Shown here: in pieces, positions 41,807-51,300 of the stretch | How the letters are laid out: each line of letters starts with the position of its first letter | Position numbering within the stretch: the first letter of the stretch is position 1 | Assembly (NCBI RefSeq): GCF_029814175.1 | Contig: NZ_CP122312.1 | Span: forward strand, 1,736,001 to 1,800,000 | Reading direction: 5' to 3' | Origin: Halospeciosus flavus | GTDB lineage: Archaea; Halobacteriota; Halobacteria; Halobacteriales; Halobacteriaceae | DNA length: 64,000 nt | Program-made: the position numbers and the translations under genes | Notes under the pieces: model-generated | The model's database searches: none | What the model was told of the DNA's origin: nothing | Seen by the model: the letters and a program-made list of their open reading frames with translations, nothing else

Positions 41807-44296
41807 TCAGGCCTTCGCCTGCCACTCCCGAATCTTGTCCGCCGAGACACCCGCAACGTCTTCGGCGACCTCGTCGGCGTCGGCGTCGGCCAGCGCCTCG
41901 ACGTCCTCGATTCCGGCCTCCTGCAGTTTCTCCTCGGTCTTGGCGCCGATTCCCTCGATGGCCTGTAGCCCCTCGCGCTCGCGCTGGCGGGCCTGGTACT
42001 CCTCGAAGTTGCAGATGGGACAGCCGAGTTCCCACGGCTCTTCCTCGCCCTCCTGGTGGATGTGGAGTTCGGGGAGGTCGTGTTCCTCGCAGTACTCGTC
42101 GGTCACCTCGATCTCGCCGCGGCGTGGGAGCGGCAGCGAGTAGTCGCAGTCGGGGTAGCGCGAACAGCCGACGAGCCGCGAACCGGTCTGGAGTTGCTTG
42201 ATGAGGAGTTCGCCGCCGTGTTCCTCGCCGCACTCGGGACACGCCCCGATGGCGACTTCCTCGGCCTCTTCGGCCTCTTCAGCCTTGCAGAGCGGACAAC
42301 CGTGGACGAACGTCTGCCGGCCGGCGAGCATCTTCACGTGGTGGAGGTCGTGCTCGTCGCAGGTCTCTTCGAGGACGAGCGGTTCGCCCGTGCTCGGGAG
42401 CGGGAGCGTGAACGTGCAGTCGGGGTAGCCGTCACACCCCACGAAGTACGACCCGTGGCGACTCCGCCGGACGAGCAGGCTCTCGCCGCAGTCGGGGCAG
42501 GGACCCAGCGTCTTGTCGGCCTTCAGCGACTCCTGGAGGAGGTCGCCGATCTCCTCGCGGGACTCCGTGAGGTCCTCGAAGATGCGTTCGAGCACCTCGC
42601 GGGACTCCTCGGTTACGTCGTCGAGGGACTTCTCGCCCTCGGCGATGGCCGTCATGTCGGCTTCGAGGTCCGCGGTCATCTCCTCGCTCACGACGAGGTC
42701 CGCGAACTCCTCGGCCGCCTCGACGACGGCCTTCGCCAGCGTCGTGGGCTGGGGTGGGTCGCTCTCGATATATCCCCTTTCATACAATTTTTCGATTGTA
42801 TTATGTCTCGTGCTCTTCGTTCCGATCCCCATGCTCTCCATCTTCTCGATGAGTCTGGACTGGCCGTAGCGGCGGGGCGGTTGGGTCTGCTTGGCCTCCA
42901 TCTCGACGTCGAGCACGTCGAGTTCCTCGCCCTCTTCGACGTCGGGGACGTAGTTCTCGTCCGTGCTGAAGTAGGGGTAGACGTCGTGGTAGCCGGTTTC
43001 GAGCAGGCGCTTGCCGTTGGCCTTCAGCGACTCGCCGTCGGCGTCCGCGACGACGCGGAGGTGCTCCCACACCGCCTCGTCGGCGACGGTCGCGAAGAAG
43101 CGCCGGACGACGAGTTCGTAGACGCGCCACTCGTCGTCGGAGAGGTCGCCCTTGTCCGGGATGTCCGGCGTCGGGTGGATGGGCGGGTGGTCGGTCGTCT
43201 CCTTCTCGCCCTCGGTGGGTTCGAGTTCGTCGGTCTCCAGCAGCGACGCGGCGTCGTCGCCGAACTCGAAGTGGCCCGCGAAGGTCTCCAGCAACTCGCG
43301 CTCGTCGAGGTCCTCGGGGTAGACCGTGTTGTCGGTCCGGGGGTAGGTGATGTACCCCGCCGTGTAGAGGTCCTCGGCGATGCTCATGGCGCGCCCGGCG
43401 GCGAAGCCGAGCGACCCGGCGGCGCGGATGTACTGCGTCGTGTTGAACGGGGCAGGCGGGTCGTCCGTCCGAGTGCGTCGGCGGACGGACTCGACGACCG
43501 CGGAACCGGCCTCGCGGAGCGTCTCGAAGGCCGCGTTCGCGTCGTCCTCGTTCCAGACGCGTTCGGCCTCGTTGCCGTCCTCGTCGAGGTAGAAGTACTG
43601 CGCCTCGAACTCGGTCTCGTCTTTCTCCAGGTCGGCGAACAGTTCCCAGTAGTCCTCGGGGTCGAACGCCTCGATCTCCCGCTCCTTGTCGACGATGAGT
43701 TTGAGGGTGGGGGTCTGGACCCGCCCGACGGAGATGAAGTCGTCGCCGAGTTGCCGCGCGGAGAGCGAGAGGAAGCGGGTGAGCGCCGCTCCCCAGATGA
43801 GGTCGATGATCTGGCGGGCCTCGCCGGCCTCCGCGAGGTCGAAGTCGAGGTCGTCGGGGTTCGCGAACGCCTCTTTCACCTCGTTCTCGGTGATGGAGGA
43901 GAAGCGCACCCGCTGGATGGGCGCGTCCTCGTTGGCGTCTCGGACGAGTTCGTAGGCCTCCTTCCCGATGAGTTCGCCCTCGCGGTCGTAGTCGGTCGCG
44001 ATGACCGCGCTGTCGGCGTCCTCGGCGTAGCGCTGGAGGACGTTGACGATGTTCTCCCGGGTGGCGGTCTTCACGATGGGCGCGTCGACGAGTTCGTGGG
44101 GTTCGACGTCGCGCCAGTCTTCGTACTCGGAGGGGAAGTCGACGCCGACGACGTGACCGGAGAGGCCGATACAGCGTCGGCCACCCCACTCGTAGACGTT
44201 GACTCCGGCCTCCCGTTCGGTCGTCGCGCCACCCTCGGAGAGGATGTCGGCGATGCGCCGGGCCGCGTTGTCTTTCTCGGTGATGATGAGTTCCAC
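41807..44296 (-). CDS. topA: DNA topoisomerase I (type IA)
   Basis: Relaxes negative supercoils through a 5'-phosphotyrosine intermediate. The 829 residues contain the Toprim domain (ITEKDNAARRIADIL; acidic triad DYDRE at 102-106). The cleavage domain has ITYPRTDNTVYP (Tyr near 317) and GIGTKSTRHNTIEKL. Three C-terminal zinc ribbons follow (CPDCGESL, CPECGEEH, and GCPICNFEE). A HhH tail (LQAIEGIGAKTEEKLQEAGIE) ends the protein. Codons for about residues 497-512 are strikingly AT-rich and hold an inverted repeat. Confidence 0.95.
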   Translation of the reverse strand: MELIITEKDNAARRIADILSEGGATTEREAGVNVYEWGGRRCIGLSGHVVGVDFPSEYEDWRDVEPHELVDAPIVKTATRENIVNVLQRYAEDADSAVIATDYDREGELIGKEAYELVRDANEDAPIQRVRFSSITENEVKEAFANPDDLDFDLAEAGEARQIIDLIWGAALTRFLSLSARQLGDDFISVGRVQTPTLKLIVDKEREIEAFDPEDYWELFADLEKDETEFEAQYFYLDEDGNEAERVWNEDDANAAFETLREAGSAVVESVRRRTRTDDPPAPFNTTQYIRAAGSLGFAAGRAMSIAEDLYTAGYITYPRTDNTVYPEDLDERELLETFAGHFEFGDDAASLLETDELEPTEGEKETTDHPPIHPTPDIPDKGDLSDDEWRVYELVVRRFFATVADEAVWEHLRVVADADGESLKANGKRLLETGYHDVYPYFSTDENYVPDVEEGEELDVLDVEMEAKQTQPPRRYGQSRLIEKMESMGIGTKSTRHNTIEKLYERGYIESDPPQPTTLAKAVVEAAEEFADLVVSEEMTADLEADMTAIAEGEKSLDDVTEESREVLERIFEDLTESREEIGDLLQESLKADKTLGPCPDCGESLLVRRSRHGSYFVGCDGYPDCTFTLPLPSTGEPLVLEETCDEHDLHHVKMLAGRQTFVHGCPLCKAEEAEEAEEVAIGACPECGEEHGGELLIKQLQTGSRLVGCSRYPDCDYSLPLPRRGEIEVTDEYCEEHDLPELHIHQEGEEEPWELGCPICNFEEYQARQREREGLQAIEGIGAKTEEKLQEAGIEDVEALADADADEVAEDVAGVSADKIREWQAKA
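42782..42801. repeat. AT-rich inverted repeat inside topA
   Basis: ATACAAT and ATTGTAT (7-bp perfect arms, 6-nt spacer) lie in a roughly 40-nt AT-rich island (42767-42808). The coding sequence around is about two-thirds GC. Confidence 0.7.
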
Positions 44297-44476
44297 GGTA
44301 GAGATACCTCCGCCTCCGCGGCGGTTGCGTTGCTTTCCGGTATGCCGGATGTGCTTCTAAGGTTTTCGTCCGTCGGTGGCCGCTCGAACGTCGCCGTCGG
44401 CTGCCCCGCGGCCCCGACGACCGTCCGTCGACCGGACTCCAGCGACGTTTTACCCGCCCACGCCCTCCGAACAGCT

Positions 44477-44851
44477 ATGAACGTCCGTCCACGCCTGTTC
44501 GGCTACCTCGGTGTCGTCCTGCTCGTGACCACGCTCCCCGCCCTCGTGTTCGCCGGCGCGGGCGCGGCACTCGGGAACCTCGTCGAGTGGGTCCTGACGT
44601 CGCTCGCGAGCGTCGCCTACGTCGTCGGCGGGTTCGGGAACCCGATTCGCGAGCGCGTCGGGTGGTTCCGTGCGGTCGGTCTCGGGAACGTCCTCCTCGG
44701 TCTCTCGCTGCCCGCGACGGCGATACTCGACGGCAGCGTCACCACCCCGTTCGGCTTCGTCCTCGCGGTCGGTGGACTCGGCCTCGTCGCCATCGGCGTC
44801 GACTACATCCGCGGCGGGAAGTGGACCAGCGTCGACACCGAGGCGGCCTGA
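44477..44851 (+). CDS. Small four-helix membrane protein
   Basis: A 124-residue protein made almost entirely of four hydrophobic helices (about 8-33, 36-54, 67-86, 91-113) with few charged loops (GNPIRERVGW, RGGKWTSVDTE). I do not recognise the family. The ATG at 44477 is preceded by a TATA-like cgttttaccc about 30 nt upstream. The 180-nt gap before it also serves topA on the other strand. Confidence 0.75.
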   Translation: MNVRPRLFGYLGVVLLVTTLPALVFAGAGAALGNLVEWVLTSLASVAYVVGGFGNPIRERVGWFRAVGLGNVLLGLSLPATAILDGSVTTPFGFVLAVGGLGLVAIGVDYIRGGKWTSVDTEAA

Positions 44852-44966
44852 GTCACGACTCCCCGGTCACCGGTCGCCCGTCCAGTACATCCCCTTCGTC
44901 GCGGGCGCCGAAAGTGTGCGTTCCGGGAGGAGAAAACACTTGACGGGCGCGAGAGCAGTCGCGTCC

Positions 44967-45392
44967 GTGACACTCGTCTCCGTCGTCCGCCGTGTCGTCC
45001 TCGTCGCCGGCGTCCTCTCACTTCTCCTCGGTGCCGGACTGGCCGGGTCGGTCCTCCTCGACGACCGCCCGCCCGAACGAACGCTCGACGTCGAGCGGAC
45101 CACCGAAGTGTCGAACGCGACGACGTACGCGAACCTCACGGTCGAGCAACGGCGAGCGTTCGACCGGGCACGCACCGGCGAGACGGTCGCTCTCTCCCGA
45201 GAAGAAGCGGCGGCGTGGCAGCGTGTCGACGCCGTCCAGTACGAGGGGTCCGTCTACGACGTCGACGTCGTCCACGGTGACCCCTCGGGGTTCGGTGGAC
45301 TGGTCGGCAGTGTCGGCGCGTTGCTGGGTCTACTGGGTGCCGGGCTACTGGCTCTCGGGTACGTACTGGCTGGAGGAGGGGAGGGAGCGTGA
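44967..45392 (+). CDS. Two-span membrane protein with extracytoplasmic domain
   Basis: A 141-residue protein. It has an N-terminal signal-anchor helix (VVRRVVLVAGVLSLLLGAGL), an external polar domain of about 80 residues (RTTEVSNATTYANLTVEQRR) with N-glycosylation-type sites, and a C-terminal Gly/Leu-rich helix. GTG at 44967 is chosen since it precedes the anchor helix. The pattern occurs in several haloarchaeal DUFs, function unknown. It is convergent with gatB. Confidence 0.75.
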   Translation: MTLVSVVRRVVLVAGVLSLLLGAGLAGSVLLDDRPPERTLDVERTTEVSNATTYANLTVEQRRAFDRARTGETVALSREEAAAWQRVDAVQYEGSVYDVDVVHGDPSGFGGLVGSVGALLGLLGAGLLALGYVLAGGGEGA

Positions 45393-45396
45393 CCGA

Positions 45397-46878
45397 CTAC
45401 TCGGCTTCGTCGAGTTTCTCGCGGAGCAGTTCGTTCACCTGACCGGGGTCGGCGCTCCCGCCGGTCTTCTGCATGACCTGACCGACGAGGAAGTTGATGG
45501 CGCCGCCCTCGCCGGCGTAGTAGTCCTTGACGGCGTCGGGGTTCTCCTCGATGGCCTCCTCGACGACGGCCTCGACTTCGCCGGCACCGGTCTTCCCGAG
45601 GCCCTCCTCCTCGACGACGGTGTCGGGGGCCTTCCCCTCGTCGAGCATGTCGCGGAGGACGACCTCGCGGGCGTTCTTCTCGGTGATTTCGTCCTCGGCG
45701 ACGAGTTCGACGAGGCGCTTGAACTGGTCGAGACGTCCCTCGATGTCGGTGATCTCCATGTCGCGGAAGTTGAGTTCGCCGAGGAGGTTGTCGGCGACCC
45801 ACGTCGCCGCGAGGTCGGGTTCGTACTCCTCGGCGACGTCCTCGTAGAAGTCCGCGACCTGCTTGGTCGAGGTGAGTTTCGAGGCGGCCTCCTCGCTGAG
45901 TCCGTACTCCTCCTGGAAGCGCTCGCGGCGGGCGTCGGGGAGTTCCGGGATTTCGAGGCGCTCTTTCCAGTCGGAGACTTCGAGCGGCGGCAGGTCGGCC
46001 TCACGGAAGTAGCGGTAGTCCCTCTCCTCCTCTTTCGAGCGCATCGAGACGGTGACGCCCTTCGACTCGTTCCAGTGACGGGTCTCCTGTTCGACCTCGC
46101 GACCGCGCTGGATGGCGTTGCGCTGGCGGGTGATCTCGTAGGCGAGAGCCTTCTCCGCACCCTTGTGGCTGGAGATGTTCTTGACCTCGGTCCGGTTGGC
46201 GGTGGCGAGTGCCTCCTCGGAGATGCCGCCTTCGAGTTCCGTCGCCTCGACCATCGAGATGTTGGCGTCGACACGCAGGCTACCGTCGCGCTGGGAGTCG
46301 TAGATACCCAGGTACTCGAGGACCTCTTCGAGTTTCGCGAGGAAGGCGCGGACCTCCTCGGCGCCGCGGAAGTCGGGGCGGGTGACGATCTCTACGAGCG
46401 GCGTGCCGGCGCGGTTGTAGTCGACGAGGGTGTAGTCGGCGGTGGCGATGTCGCCGCCCTCGTGCTGGAGGCTCCCGGGGTCCTCTTCGAGGTGCGCGCG
46501 CTCGATCTCGACGACCCGGCGCTCGTCGCCGATGGAGACTTCGAGTTCGCCGTCCGCGCAGATGGGCGCGTCGTACTGGGTGATCTGGAACCCCTTCGGG
46601 AGGTCGGGGTAGAAGTAGTTCTTCCGGTGGAAGGTGGTGCGGGCGGGGATGTCGGCGTGGAGCGCCTTCCCGAGTCGCACCGCGGCCTCGACGGCACCCT
46701 CGTTGAGGACTGGCAGCGCGCCGGGGAGACCGAGGCACACCGGACAGGTGTTGGTGTTCGGCTCGTCGGCCGGTTCGGTCGAACACCCGCAGAAGATCTT
46801 GGTGTCCGTTTCGAGCTGGACGTGGACCTCCAGGCCGATGATGGGCCGGAGTTCCGCGTCGGCGGCCTGCGTACTCAT
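45397..46878 (-). CDS. gatB: Asp/Glu-tRNA amidotransferase subunit B
   Basis: The kinase/transamidase subunit of GatCAB, converting Glu-tRNA(Gln) and/or Asp-tRNA(Asn). The 493-residue protein shows GLEVHVQLETDTKIFCGC, CPVCLGLPGALPVLN, DSQRDGSLRVDANIS (about 190-204) and YRYFREADLPPLE. The C-terminal YqeY-like tail ends NFLVGQVMQKTGGSADPGQVN. gatC and gatA are not adjacent, as is common in haloarchaea. Confidence 0.95.
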   Translation of the reverse strand: MSTQAADAELRPIIGLEVHVQLETDTKIFCGCSTEPADEPNTNTCPVCLGLPGALPVLNEGAVEAAVRLGKALHADIPARTTFHRKNYFYPDLPKGFQITQYDAPICADGELEVSIGDERRVVEIERAHLEEDPGSLQHEGGDIATADYTLVDYNRAGTPLVEIVTRPDFRGAEEVRAFLAKLEEVLEYLGIYDSQRDGSLRVDANISMVEATELEGGISEEALATANRTEVKNISSHKGAEKALAYEITRQRNAIQRGREVEQETRHWNESKGVTVSMRSKEEERDYRYFREADLPPLEVSDWKERLEIPELPDARRERFQEEYGLSEEAASKLTSTKQVADFYEDVAEEYEPDLAATWVADNLLGELNFRDMEITDIEGRLDQFKRLVELVAEDEITEKNAREVVLRDMLDEGKAPDTVVEEEGLGKTGAGEVEAVVEEAIEENPDAVKDYYAGEGGAINFLVGQVMQKTGGSADPGQVNELLREKLDEAE

Positions 46879-46932
46879 TTGTCGACGCTTCGACGCGGGT
46901 ACGCTTAGGAGTAACGAAGGGTCGAGACCGAC

Positions 46933-47343
46933 TCACTCCTTGGTCGTCGATCGCTCGATCTCCTCGGGGTCGTTCCCGCTCGACTGCGGGTTCGCCTCGA
47001 AGGAGATGACGACGCCGCGCTTGTCGCCGACGTTCCGGTAGCCGTGCGCGTCGGCGTGCGTCGTCGACAGGAACGTCCCGGGTCCGAACTCGACTTCGTC
47101 GCCCCCCTCCGCCGGACCGGCGGTGAGCGAGAAGTAGCCGTCGAGGACGTAACAAATCTCCTCGCGGTCGTTGTTCCCCGAGACCGGGAGGGACTCGCCG
47201 CTGTCGATGTACCACACTTTCACGGCGGCGGTGTCGGCGGCGAGCACCTCACCGATGTCTCGTAGTTTGACGTTCGATTCCCCCATCGTTCCCCCGAACT
47301 CGGTCAGGGGCACATCGTCGGTGTGGACGACGTTGTGTGCCAT
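46933..47343 (-). CDS. Cupin protein, copy 1
   Basis: A 136-residue cupin. The beta-barrel motifs are present (DREEICYVLDGYFSLTAG and GTFLSTTHADAHGYRNVG). It shares the start VVHTDDVPLT and layout with the next cupin, so they are paralogues. Metal ligands are only partly conserved: motif 1 has Glu where many cupins have paired His. Leaderless promoter at 47371-47380. Function unknown. Confidence 0.82.
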   Translation of the reverse strand: MAHNVVHTDDVPLTEFGGTMGESNVKLRDIGEVLAADTAAVKVWYIDSGESLPVSGNNDREEICYVLDGYFSLTAGPAEGGDEVEFGPGTFLSTTHADAHGYRNVGDKRGVVISFEANPQSSGNDPEEIERSTTKE

Positions 47344-47370
47344 CCCACTTCGTACAGACTACTCGGTTCT

Positions 47371-47380
47371 GTAAAATACC
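47371..47380 (-). promoter_or_regulatory. TATA box of cupin copy 1
   Basis: On the minus strand GGGTATTTTAC, about 28-37 nt before the start at 47343. The same GGGTATTTT core precedes cupin copy 2. Confidence 0.6.
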
Positions 47381-47435
47381 CTGTGCTCGCCCTTGTACGC
47401 GAAAGGGGGGCGCCGCGAGCGGGCCGCCGAGAAGC

Positions 47436-47819
47436 TCACTCGTCCTGCTCGGCGTCGGTGGCCGGGGCGGCGATCGTGAGGAGGCTCGCCGGCTCGCGGG
47501 ACTGGTTCTCGAAGCCGTGGGTGTGCTCGTGGGAGACGGAGACGAAACAGCCGGCGTCGACGACGGTCTCCTCGCGGTCGTCGCCGGACCCGACGACGAG
47601 GACGAACCGGCCGTCGAGGACGAGGTAGGCGGTCTCGCGTTCGGCCGACGGGCGAACCGGGGCGACTTCGCCGGCGTCGACGTGCCAGACGTCCAGCGAG
47701 AGGTCGTCGGTGTCGAGGAGGGCCGCGACGCGACGGACGTCCCCGAGCGGCGTGGGGAGCGTCTCGTTCTCGACGTCCGTGAGGGGGACGTCGTCGGTGT
47801 GGACGACGCGGTAGGTCAC
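47436..47819 (-). CDS. Cupin protein, copy 2
   Basis: A 127-residue paralogue of the adjacent cupin (shared VVHTDDVPLT, then WHVDAGEVAPVRPSAERETAYLVLDGRF and SVSHEHTHGFEN). The second motif keeps a His-X-His pair. The GTG at 47819 corresponds to the conserved N-terminus. The separate promoter shows that the tandem copies are independent transcription units. Confidence 0.8.
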   Translation of the reverse strand: MTYRVVHTDDVPLTDVENETLPTPLGDVRRVAALLDTDDLSLDVWHVDAGEVAPVRPSAERETAYLVLDGRFVLVVGSGDDREETVVDAGCFVSVSHEHTHGFENQSREPASLLTIAAPATDAEQDE

Positions 47820-47842
47820 GTCGGAGTCGACGCGGTCGACGC

Positions 47843-47853
47843 GGAAAATACCC
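47843..47853 (-). promoter_or_regulatory. TATA box of cupin copy 2
   Basis: On the minus strand CGGGTATTTTC, about 24-34 nt before the GTG at 47819, matching the promoter core of copy 1. Confidence 0.6.
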
Positions 47854-47948
47854 GGTGTCGACCGCCACGGCGGTCGTGTAGCGACAGTTGAAGTTGTCTG
47901 ACGTCCGTCGTCCGCACGCTTAAGGCACTACGGGAGGTGCTTGTAGGT

Positions 47949-48275
47949 ATGTCGAACGAGAGCGAACGCGTCGAGGACCTCGAACAACGCGTCAAGGAAC
48001 TCGAAGCGACCGTCCGTGGTCTCACGGAGGAACTCGTCGAGGCGAACGAGCGTATCCGACAACTCGAGGGCGAACACGACCTCCTCGAAGCGACCGGCGT
48101 CGAGGGTCGCGAGCGCGGCGGTGAGCAGTCCGCACAGGCCGCCGACCCCGAGCCCGAAACCGAGGCAGAGCAGGCCGACACGGACCCCGCCGACGAAGAA
48201 CCTAAGAGCGAGGACACCCAGGAACAAGAAGAAGAGGAAGAGTCGGGTCTCGGCGACGACATCATCGTCGCGTAG
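47949..48275 (+). CDS. Short coiled-coil acidic protein upstream of smc
   Basis: A 108-residue protein: a coiled coil (about 3-50, ERVEDLEQRVKELEATVRGL) and a long acidic disordered tail ending GLGDDIIVA. It resembles the haloarchaeal DUF7518-type small proteins. A good Shine-Dalgarno-like GGAGGTG sits about 10 nt before the ATG. It lies 27 nt before smc on the same strand, which suggests co-expression and perhaps an accessory role to the Smc complex. Confidence 0.78.
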   Translation: MSNESERVEDLEQRVKELEATVRGLTEELVEANERIRQLEGEHDLLEATGVEGRERGGEQSAQAADPEPETEAEQADTDPADEEPKSEDTQEQEEEEESGLGDDIIVA

Positions 48276-48302
48276 ACCGGGCCCGACCCCTGGCCCCCCA
48301 GC

Positions 48303-51300
48303 ATGTACATCGACGAGATCGTTCTCGAGAACTTCAAGAGCTTCGGGCGCACCACCCGTATCCCGTTCTACGAGGACTTCACGACTATCAGCGGCCCGAA
48401 CGGCAGCGGCAAGTCGAACATCATCGACGCCGTGCTGTTCGCGCTCGGTCTCGCGCGTACCCGCGGTATGCGCGCGGAGAAACTCACCGACCTCATCTAC
48501 AACCCGGCGCACGCCGACGAGGAGAACACGTCGGGTCCGAACGAGGCGAGCGTCGAGGTCGTCCTCGACAACGAAGAGGGGACGCTCTCGCGCTCGCAGG
48601 TCGTCAACGCCGCCGGCAGCGACAACGTCGGCGACGTCGACACCATCTCCGTCAAGCGCCGCGTGAAGCGGACCGACGACAACTACTACTCCTACTACTA
48701 CCTCAACGGTCGCTCCTGTAACCTCTCGGATATCCAGGACCTGCTCGCGCAGGCGGGCATCACGCCGGAGGGGTACAACGTCGTCATGCAGGGCGACGTG
48801 ACGGGCATCATCAACATGACGCCCGGAGAGCGCCGCGAGATCGTCGACGAAATCGCCGGCGTCGCGGAGTTCGACGCGAAGAAAGAAGACGCCTACGGCG
48901 AACTCCAGACCGTCGAGGAGCGCATCGACGAGGCCGACCTCCGCATCGAAGAGAAAGAAGAGCGCCTCGCCCAACTCGAAGACGAGCGGGAGACCGCCCT
49001 GGAGTACCAGGGTCTCCGCGAGGAGAAACAGGAGTACGAGAGCTACCGGCAGGCCGCCGAACTCGAAGAGAAACGCGAGGACCTCGCCTCGACCCGCGCC
49101 GACGTCGAGGCGCGCGAGGACGAACTCGCCGAGTTGAAGACGGAACTCGACGAGCGGACCGGGAAGGTCCAGCGACTCCAGGACGAACTCGACGACCTCA
49201 ACGCGGAGATCGAACGGAAGGGCGAGGACGAGCAACTCGAACTCCAGCGCGAGATCGAGGCCATCAAGGGGGACATCGGCCGCCTCGAGGACAAGATCGA
49301 GACCGCCGAAGAGCGCATCGAAGAGGCCGAGAACGACCGCCGACAGGCGTTCGTCGACATCGACCGCAAGCAGGAGGAGATCGACGACCTCGAAGCCGAC
49401 ATCCGCGAGCTAAAAGTCGAGAAGGCGTCGCTGAAGACCGACGTCCAGGAGAAGGAGAACGAACTCGCCGAGGTCGAAGCCGAGATCGAGTCGGTCGACA
49501 CCGAGTTCGACGAACTGAAGAGCGAACTCGCCGAGACGAAGGAGGCCCTGGAGGAAGCGAAAGCCGAACGAAACGAACTCCAGCGCGAGAAAGACCGCCT
49601 CCTCGACGAGGCGCGCCGGCGCTCGAACGAGGTCAGCGAGACCGAGACGGAGATCGAGCAGGCCGAAGAACGCCTCCCCGAACTCGACGCGAAACTCGAA
49701 GACCTCCGGAACGAACTGGAGAAGGCCGAGCAGAACGAGGCGCAGATCGAGGACGTCGTCTCCGACCTGAAGTCGCGCAAGCGCCAACTCCAGGAGGACC
49801 TCGACGAGGTCGAAGACGACCTCCAGGCCGAACAGCAGAAGTACGCGAAACTGGAGGCCAACGCCTCGCAGTCGGGCGACTCCTCCTACGGCCGGGCGGT
49901 CTCGACCATCCTCGACGCCGGGAAGGAGGGCGTCCACGGGACGGTCGCCCAACTCGGCGGGGTCGACGGCCGCTACGCCACCGCCGCCGAGACCGCGGCC
50001 GGCGGCCGACTCGCCCACGTCGTCGTCGACGACGACGGCGTCGGCCAGGAGTGTATCGAGTACCTGAAGTCGCGCAACGCGGGCCGGGCGACGTTCCTGC
50101 CCATCACGAAGATGCAGAACCGCTCGCTCCCGCGGACGCCCGACGTACCGGGTGTCGTCGACTTCGCGTACAACCTCGTCGACTTCGACGAGCAGTACGC
50201 CCCCATCTTCTCCTACGTCCTGGGGGACACGCTCGTCGTCGAGGACATGGAGACCGCCCGCGACCTGATGGGTGACTTCCGTCTCGTCACGCTCGACGGC
50301 GAACTCGTCGAGAAGTCCGGCGCGATGACCGGTGGCTCTTCCTCCGGGTCGCGCTACTCCTTCTCGAAGACCGGGAAGGGGCAACTCGAACGCGTCGCCG
50401 AACGCATCAACGACCTCGAAGAGGAGCGTGCGTCCATCCGCGACGACGTCCGCGAGGTCGAAGAGCGCCTCGACGCCGCCCGCGACCGGAAGTCCGACGC
50501 CGCCGACCAGGTCCGCTCCATCGAGTCGGACATCGAGCGCCTCGAACGCGAACGCGAGGAGACGGAGGCGGAGATTTCGGACCTCGAAGACCGCCTCGAC
50601 GAACTGGAGGCCGAACGCGAGGAGGTCGACGAGAAGATGCAGTCGCTGGAGGCCGACATCGACGAGGAACAGGCCAAGATCGACGAGTACCAGGCCACCG
50701 TCGAGGAGTTAGAGACCGAACTCGAAGACTCGCGCATCCCGGAACTCACCCGGCAAAAAGAGGCGATCCAGGACGATATCGACGACCTCGAAGCCGAGAT
50801 CGACGACCTCGACTCCGAGTTGGAGAGCAAGCAACTCGAGAAGCAGTACGCCGAGAACGCCGTCGACGACCACCAGGACACCGTCGAGTCCGCCCAGAAC
50901 AAGAAGGCCGAACAGGAAGAGCGCATCGAGGAGTTCGAGGCCGAAATCGAGGCGAAAGAAGAGACCCTCGAGGAGAAGCGCGCGGAGGTCGCCGACCTCG
51001 AAGACGAACTCGCCGACCTCAAGGCCGAACGCGAGGACCTCCAGGCGGACCTCGACGACGCCAAACAGGCGCGCGACGAGAAACAACAGCAGGTCGACTC
51101 CGTCGAGAACCGCCTCTCCAGTCTGAAGAAGGCGACCGCCCGCCTCGAAGCCGAAATCGAGCGCCTCGAACGCGACGTCGGCGAGTACGACGCCGACGAG
51201 ATTCCGGACCTCGACGAGGTGGAGTCCAACATCCGTCGTCTCGAACGGCAGATGGAGGAACTCGAACCGGTCAACATGAAGGCCATCGACGACTACGACG

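Noticed and set aside
42056..44851. 931-residue open frame antisense to topA running into the next gene
   Set aside because: Only its last 124 codons (44477-44851) look like a protein, a small membrane protein with its own promoter. The rest is a shadow of topA.
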